Positions 58,295 to 64,000 of a stretch of DNA of 64,000 nt are shown one piece after another; position 1 is the stretch's first letter, and each line of letters begins with the position of its first letter. The notes below the pieces were generated by a model that did no database searches, was not told the DNA's origin, and was given only the letters and a program-made list of their open reading frames with translations. Source of the DNA: Gigaspora margarita (taxonomy: Eukaryota; Glomeromycota; Glomeromycetes; Diversisporales; Gigasporaceae); contig WTPW01002570.1 of assembly GCA_009809945.1 (NCBI GenBank), forward strand, positions 6,186 to 70,185, read 5' to 3'. A program made the translations under genes and the position numbers.

Positions 58295-58472
58295 AGGATC
58301 CCGAAATATACATAAATAGGTCAGGTTAATTACAGGGTTACTAAAAAAAAAAGTTCTGCAGAAAAAACTTCAAAAATAAGCAAAAAAATTACTATAAATA
58401 AAAAAGATCTGCAAAAAATCTCAAAAATAAGCAAACTCATACCTGACCTATCTATATATATTTCGGGGTCCT
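58295..58472. mobile_element. hAT-like MITE, TIR AGGA(T/C)CCCGAAATATA (copy 3)
   Basis: A perfect 8-bp duplication, ATGTCACT, flanks it (58287-58294 and 58473-58480). The ends are AGGATCCCGAAATATACA and, on the other strand, AGGACCCCGAAATATATA. It is 178 bp; GGTCAGGT near the left end is mirrored by ACCTGACC. It is a short member of the AGGACCCC group and interrupts the decayed coding region. Confidence 0.88.
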
Positions 58473-58675
58473 ATGTCACTATTAGAAATACCTGTATTTT
58501 GAGAGTTTTCTTCTTTTTGGTCCTAATAGAATAGAGTTTGATATTGTACTCTCTTTGTTGTTACTAACTGACTTATTGTCTGTTTCTGCTCAGTAAAGGA
58601 GTTATATGGGATTAGAAAGAAGTTATTGGTATTTTGTATTTTTGTATAAGCTTTTATTGCTGTTTCATATAGCTG

Positions 58676-59599
58676 TATGGGCCGGTGCAGAAAGATTTGT
58701 ACCTCAAAAAATTTCATAATTTTGATACTAAGGAAAATTTTTTTTTTCTTGATTAATTATTAAAAATTTTTTAGTATCAAATAAAATAGGTTTTAATCTA
58801 ACTTAATATATTATTTTTATTGTTTTAACATTGTTTTATTTTAATAATTAAGCATGTACAATTCACTGTATTTGAAAAAAATACAAACTTTTTTTTTAAA
58901 AAAAAAATTTATTTTAAATAATTTTGCAACCAATATGCAGTTCTATGAGCTTGTACTTCGCAAGTGCATTAATGTGCATATGATAAAGATATGGGGGGGT
59001 GTCAGTAGAAACCAGGCAAATTGTTTTTAGTAAGTTTTTTTAAAACTTTAAATTAAAATATCTTGACAACTATTAAACCAAACTTGATAAATTTTTTTTT
59101 NNNNNNNNNNNNNNNNNNNNNNNNNNNNNNNNNNNNNNNNNNNNNNNNNNNNNNNNNNNNNNNNNNNNNNNNNNNNNNNNNNNNNNNNNNNNNNNNNNNN
59201 NNNNNNNNNNNNNNNNNNNNNNNNNNNNNNNNNNNNNNNNNNNNNNNNNNNNNNNNNNNNNNNNNNNNNNNNNNNNNNNNNNNNNNNNNNNNNNNNNNNN
59301 NNNNNNNNNNNNNNNNNNNNNNNNNNNNNNNNNNNNNNNNNNNNNNNNNNNNNNNNNNNNNNNNNNNNNNNNNNNNNNNNNNNNNNNNNNNNNNNNNNNN
59401 NNNNNNAAAAAAAAAAAAGAAAAAAAGTTACTATTAATAAATTTTTTTATTTTATCAATAAAATAATCAAAATTTTTTTATTTTTATCAATCCGGTAACC
59501 TAATAAGTATATTAAATTAAAAAAATTAAAAATTAATTTGTAAAAAAAATTTTTTAATCAGAGCTATTTGAGGTACAAATCTTTTTGCACCAGCCCATA
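58676..59599. mobile_element. Tc1/mariner-like MITE, copy B, containing the assembly gap
   Basis: The ends are TATGGGCCGGTGCAGAAAG and, on the other strand, TATGGGCTGGTGCAAAAAG, both continuing ATTTGTACCTC. The flanking DNA belongs to the decayed coding region on both sides, so the edges are clear. The gap at 59101-59406 hides part of the interior. Confidence 0.78.
59101..59406. other. Assembly gap (306 N)
   Basis: A run of N lies between a poly-T and a poly-A run inside MITE copy B. The real length is unknown. The open frame called across it is meaningless. Confidence 0.98.
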
Positions 59600-59770
59600 C
59601 AATAGAATTAATATTACTACTTCAGGTAGTTTTCAGTTGTTTAGCATTAATATTTACTGAGCCATTATTTTATTGTATCAGATCAAACAGGACTAATTGG
59701 TTTATATCACTGTATCTGCATGCCCAATAGGGTGGGAACCTTACTAGATTTGGGATCTTGTCTAATTTGG

Positions 59771-60392
59771 TATAGACTGGTGCAAAAAGATTTGTACCTT
59801 AAATAGCTCTGATTAAAATATTTTTTGTACAAATTAATTTTTAATTTTTTTAATTTAATATACTTATTAGGTTACCAGATTAATAAAAATAAAATTATTT
59901 TGATTATTTTATTAATAAAATAAAAAAATTTATTAATAGTAACTTTTTTAAAAAATATTTACAATATAATTTACTATAGTAATTTATATATATGTGTATA
60001 TAGTAAAAAAAATCAAATTATTTCACTTTAAAGCTTAATTTCTTTACAACTAGTGATTTAATTTTGCTCAAATTTTAACCATATCTTTATCATATGTACA
60101 TTAATGCACTTGCATAGTACAAGCTCATAGAACTGCATCTTGGTTGCGAAATTATTTAAAATATCATTTTTTTTAAAAAAAAATTTTGTTTTTTTCAAAT
60201 ACAGTGAACTGTATATGCTTAATTATTAAAATAAAACAATATTAAAACAATAAAAACAATATAATAAGTTAGATTAAAACCTATTTTATTTGATACTAAA
60301 AAATTTTTAATAATTAATCAAGAAAATAAAAATTTTTTCTTAGTATCAAAATTATAAAATTTTTTGAGATACAAATCTTTTTGTACTGGCTA
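59771..60392. mobile_element. Tc1/mariner-like MITE, copy C
   Basis: The ends are TATAGACTGGTGCAAAAAG and, on the other strand, TTAGCCAGTACAAAAAG, both continuing ATTTGTA(C/T). The interior closely follows copy A (7585-8210), including TTTAACCATATCTTTATCAT and TGCACTTGCATAGTACAAGC. It is about 620 bp and non-coding. Confidence 0.75.
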
Positions 60393-60399
60393 ATAACTA

Positions 60400-60795
60400 T
60401 CACAGATTCAATAAATACATAAAGAATAGATATCGGGATACCTTTAATATCCTGATATCTATTCTTTATATATCTGTTTATAATCTGTTTTGCTACGATT
60501 ATTTGGCAGATCTATGGCAACATAAAAGATGAATACCGGTACAACATAAAAGATAAATATCGGTTAACTAAAGTTTATGTATTAACATCCCAATATCGAT
60601 CTTTTATATAGAGATAAAAAATGAATATCGGTATAATAAGGTATAAATATCAGCTAACTAAAGGGTATACTTTAATATCCCGATATCGATCTTTTATAAT
60701 ATAATTAAATATCTGTTTTGCCACGATTATTTGGCAGATCTACAGCAACATAAAAGATGAATACCAGTACAACATAAAGGATAAATATCGGTTAA
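60400..60795. repeat. ~120-bp tandem repeat (ATATCTGTTTTGCCACGATT), left part
   Basis: The units carry TATCTGTTTTGCCACGATTA, TTTGGCAGATCTATGGCAAC, ATAAAAGATGAATACCGGTA, ATATCGGTTAACTAAAG and AACATCCCAATATCGATCTT. They continue at 61429-61745 on the far side of the satellite block, so one array has been split. Confidence 0.78.
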
Positions 60796-61428
60796 TTGAT
60801 AATCCGCCTGTCAACTGGAGAAAAGGCGAAATATTGCGTGCTTCCATCTAAAATGTTTTTTCTTACTAAGTTAATGACATGTCCACTAATTGAAAGTTGT
60901 AGAGCTCATCGAGACGCATCTAACAGTAGTTAGATCATCCAAATCAGCCCAGTGGACGGCGAGTTATCGTCGAAAAATGATTGGTCGACTATATAAAAAT
61001 CTGTGACTGCTATAGGCGAAATGTGGCATGCTTCCATCTAAAACTTTTTTTCTTACTTAGTTAACACATGCCCACTAATTAAAAGTTGTAGAGCTCATCG
61101 AGACGCATCTAACGGTAGTTAGATCATCCAAATCGGCCCAGTGGATGGTGAGTTATCGTCAAAAAATGATTGCCCGACTATATAAAAAATCTGTGACAGA
61201 GATTATATATGAAAATTGCTATAGCCGAAATGTGCGCGTGCTCCATCTAAAACTTTTTTTCTTACTAAGTTAACAATACATGTCCACTAATTAAAAGTTG
61301 TAGAGATCGTCAAGACACATCTAACAGTGGTTAGATCATCCAAATCGGCCTAGTGGATGGCGAGATATCATCAAAAAACGATTGGCTGACTATATAAAAT
61401 CTCTATGTAAACAATGTTTGTTTATAGT
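60796..61428. repeat. ~200-bp satellite block, three direct units, inserted in another array
   Basis: The block starts GATAATCCGCCTGTCAACTG. Three units (about 60825-61012, 61013-61217 and 61218-61428) match those at 54542-55190 (GGCGAAAT, GCTTCCATCTAAAAC, GACGCATCTAACAG-AGTTAGATCATCC, CCCAGTGGATGG). GTTAATT occurs just before (60791-60797) and just after (61427-61433), consistent with a target duplication of about 7 bp. The block therefore seems to move as a unit. Confidence 0.75.
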
Positions 61429-61745
61429 TAATTAAGGGGTATATTTTAACATCCCGATATCGACCTTTTATATTATAATTATATATCTGTTTTGCCATGA
61501 TTATTTGGCGGATCTATGGCAATATAAAAGTTGAATACCGGTATATACAAGGGTGAATATTAGTTAACTAATAGGTATATTTTAACATCCCAATGGCAAT
61601 CTTTTATATTATAATTATATATCTGTTTTGTCACGATTATTTGGCGGATCTATGGCAAAATAAAAGTTGAATACTGGTATATACAAGGGTGAATATCAGT
61701 TAACTAATGGGTATATTTTAACATTCTGATATCTATTTTGTAAAT
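61429..61745. repeat. ~120-bp tandem repeat (ATATCTGTTTTGCCACGATT), right part
   Basis: Nearly identical units at about 61440-61560 and 61560-61690 are followed by a partial one. They are more alike than the units left of the insertion, suggesting recent local duplication. Key words are GATTATTTGGCGGATCTATG and GTTGAATACCGGTATATACA. Confidence 0.78.
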
Positions 61746-61938
61746 TTGTTTTTTTTTGCTAGATGATATTATAGATGAACATTAGTATAATTAAAATAAA
61801 TAGTATTTTATTTTTATTCATTTCTGGTATATAATTAAAAAGCGTCATATTTTAAATTTTATTATTTAATACAAATATTATATATATGAAATTAATAGCT
61901 AAATAAATACATAATATAAATTAATATATTAAAAAAAA

Positions 61939-63943
61939 TTATCTTCTATTACTATGCCTAGAGCTTCTAGAAGCTTTTTGACTTCTAGCAGTATTAGCAG
62001 GATAAATATCAGGATTTTCTTCATTTAATTCTAAATTATTAACATATGACAAATTAATTGGATATTAGAAATATAAGTTATTTGTTGAAATTATAATGGA
62101 AAGTCATATAAAAATTAGCAAATAAATTACTTGGTTCATCATTACTAATGGCTTTACTTTTACCTTTGTTCGTTGTGGTATCTTCAGAGATTATATAAAT
62201 AAAACATTACAAAAATTTAGTAAAAATCTTAAATAATTTGTATTATAAATATTAAAAATTTTACTGGAAGCATAATATAAATCATCAGATATTATATTAG
62301 TTATTGATGTGGCATCTTCAAAATTATATGAATAAAATATTACAAAGATTTTAGTAAAAATCAAAATAATTTGCATTATAAATATTAAAATTTACCAGAA
62401 CATGTATCGGGAGCACTTTTACTAGGACTTGTATCAGGGGCTCTTGCATCAGGGATACTTTTACCAGGACTTGTATCAGGGACATGACTAGGGCTTATTT
62501 TAGGGCATGACTAGGGCTTGTATTAGGGCACAACCGGAAGAGGAACCACTAGTACCAGAAAGACCAACGCTGGCACCAAATCCACTGACACTGTAAGAAC
62601 TACCAAGAGGATCATAGTAGCGTGAAATACACCAGCTGGGGCCCTAGCTAGTGGTGTAGAGTTTTTAGTGATTTTATCACATTCCCACCAGTTCCTTTTT
62701 GGTTTATTATAATTTTGTGATATGGAAGTATCTTCGCATAGCAACAAAATTTGTTTCAACTAAAAATTATATAAAGTAAATTAGTACTGATATCTATATT
62801 AGTATAAATTATCTATTGTAATAGTTACTTTTTTTGATCTCCATTCCTTTTGCACAACCTTCACCACATGATTGTGCCAGTTATCTTCGAGGCAATGCTG
62901 AATTCCTAGTTTAGTTTCTTCTTCGACCAGTTCAGCATTAGTTTCAGATAATTCGTTACTATAGTAACTACTTTTACCAATTATTTTTTAATATCATTCA
63001 TTGCCTGTCGTTCTGAAATATCAGTGGGAAGGAGGTTTATTAAATGCTTACTGTTGGTTCGCTACAAGTGAGCAAACCCCTTTTTTCTCCTATTTTTTTT
63101 CTGAAAAATATATTTAACATTATACCATAGTCATTTAAGCAATATATGATGCCAAAAAAAAAAAATCTTATAGCGAGCATCTTTTGCTTTGCTCGATTTT
63201 TGGCTAATTCCTGTATATTTTTTTCTGGGTTTTGTTGCACAAGATGCTTCTCCCTCTGGTGCCGGTGGCGTTCTTTAATTATTTTTAGAATTTGGCTATC
63301 GTCTACATTATATCTTCTGACATCTCTTTTATGGTTTTAAAAGAGGTTTGAATGAACTCGGCCTTAAAGTACACCTATAATTTAGCTGGGTCTGGTTGCC
63401 TAGATACTTCTAGCCCTTCGATTGTAATTATAATGTCGTTCTGTTATAATAAATTTAAATAAATCAATAAATCAATAAATATAAAAACACTGATATCTAT
63501 ATAAACTGATGAAATCAAAACAAAATATATGAAAATACCCGGTATATATATAAGCTAGTAAGAAATGAAAGTAACTCAATATTTGTTATCAGCTAAGTGA
63601 TTAATTATAATTACATACTACATACTCTTAATGACTTTTTTGTTGGTAAAAGTTCCCGGCGCCTTTTTTTGAAGGCTTTACTACCTCTTCGTTTGTTAGA
63701 ATTGCTGCTGCTGCTATTTTTGTTGTTGCTTCTGCTGCTGTGGCTATGTTTGTTGTTGCTGCTACCGCTGTCATTGTTGCTATCACTGTTGCTATCATTG
63801 CTGCTATCATTGCTGCTGTCATTGCCGCTGTTGCTGCTACTGTTGCTGCTACTATTGCTATCGGTTATTGAATGTCTGTGAGATTTTTTTATAAAATTAT
63901 CTATTTTATCACCCAGGTTTTTTATTTCATTTTTTAACATCAA
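61939..63943 (-). pseudogene. Partial unidentified gene, Ser-rich, runs off the right end; probably broken
   Basis: The 5'-most visible exon (63943-63626) starts at a TTTTTGCAG acceptor, so earlier exons lie beyond the window. It encodes LMLKNEIKNLGDKIDNFIKK, a Ser/Asn/Asp-rich tract and a basic SKAFKKRRRELL stretch. The next exon-like piece starts at 63439 (IIITIEGLEVSRQPDPAKL) but meets an in-frame TAG. A frame change follows before RYNVDDSQILKIIKERHRHQ and EKNIQELAKNRAKQKML (63170-63320). Later pieces are LGIQHCLEDNWHNHVVKVVQ (62840-62920), QNYNKPKRNWWECDKITKN (62670-62730), a PDTSPSKS repeat (62400-62490) and a basic Ser/Arg tail ending at the TAA at 61939. Unannotated introns could explain part of this. 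No domain is recognised; the charged and repeat segments suggest a nuclear protein, which is only a guess. Confidence 0.45.
63660..63860 (-). repeat. Trinucleotide-rich tract encoding Ser/Asn/Asp
   Basis: AGC/AAT/GAT codon repeats (plus strand GCTGCTGTTGCTATC-like) make up most of this stretch. The plus-strand Leu-rich frame and the alternative Ala/Thr-rich minus frame are shadows of it. The tract is prone to length change. Confidence 0.8.
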
Positions 63944-64000
63944 CTGCAAAAAAAAAAAGTAAAAAAGATATCAATTTATTCGATAAAAAAAGTAAAAAAA

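Larger units (their letters stand above)
57230..59770 (-). pseudogene. Decayed coding region, unidentified, split by two MITEs
   Basis: Minus-strand pieces from 59770 downward include IPNLVRFPPYWACRYSDINQ, YETAIKAYTKIQNTNNFFLI (58600-58690), EWTFIMQTNKKNLLQYSFLV (near 57920), ASLEIPEGIYHPVQTF (near 57830) and KLPKTYFAKFLPLLLYYDKL (near 57280). Their order and strand agree, so they once formed one protein of several hundred residues. It is broken in several places and also interrupted by the elements at 58295-58472 and 58676-59599. No family is recognised. Confidence 0.5.

Noticed and set aside
59063-59437. 124-codon frame
   Set aside because: It consists almost entirely of assembly-gap N bases.
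60796-61428. CRISPR-like regular array
   Set aside because: Whole ~200-bp units repeat, with no short direct repeats separated by unique spacers, and the sequence is eukaryotic.
63597-63881. Leu-rich plus-strand frame
   Set aside because: It is antisense to the Ser/Asn/Asp trinucleotide tract of the minus-strand gene.
1-64000. Retrovirus-like, LTR or Polinton-type element
   Set aside because: No long direct terminal repeats, primer-binding sites or recognisable capsid, polymerase or protease segments were seen; the unidentified decayed regions could not be assigned to such a family.

Overview
The window looks like a repeat-dominated stretch of a very AT-rich fungal nuclear genome. Two complete, intron-rich host genes occupy about 27.5-34.8 kb; almost everything else is transposable elements, their fossils, satellites and decayed coding sequence. 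The SH3-SAM-PH (Boi1/Boi2) architecture is fungal. The Asn/Ser-rich low-complexity linkers, TTAGGG-type repeats and extreme repeat load suggest an early-diverging lineage such as an arbuscular mycorrhizal fungus (Glomeromycotina). That placement is inference from general features, not from a marker gene.

Layout. 0-7.4 kb: degenerate satellites and small inverted-repeat elements. 7.5-11.7 kb: Tc1/mariner-like and foldback elements, including palindromes of 0.8 and 1.07 kb. 11.7-24.5 kb: two fossil pogo/Tigger transposases, a tRNA-derived SINE, a large family built on CTTTGCAAGAA repeats, and several hAT and one PIF/Harbinger MITE. 24.5-27.5 kb: mostly unique DNA with two MITEs. 27.5-34.8 kb: two same-strand genes, a Boi-type polarity scaffold (678 aa, 9 exons, one GC-AG intron) followed by a TBC-domain Rab GAP (569 aa, 9 exons). 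34.8-38.2 kb: upstream DNA, then telomere-like arrays split by a hAT MITE. 38.3-48.9 kb: a decayed unidentified coding region cut by two SINEs. 49-57 kb: a nest of elements up to five or six layers deep. 57-64 kb: another decayed coding region, Tc1-like MITEs, an assembly gap, satellites and a partial unidentified gene running off the right end.

The two host genes may act in one process. In yeast, Boi proteins scaffold Cdc42-dependent bud growth and exocytosis, and some TBC proteins (Msb3/Msb4) are GAPs for the exocytic Rab Sec4. Here the TBC protein carries a PPPPPGPY segment that could serve as an SH3 ligand; this link is only an inference.

The most unusual signal is a short hairpin module recurring inside several unrelated repeat families. 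One arm reads roughly ATCCAGTGATCCAAATTGG, followed by GATGAT and a CGTCTC-N-GAGACG core. At least eight of the element insertions can be dated relative to each other, because a paralogous copy in this same window preserves the empty site or because one element splits another. No rRNA gene, standalone tRNA gene, CRISPR array or recognisable retrovirus-like element was seen. All coordinates were read by eye; exon edges rest on splice consensus and reading-frame agreement.
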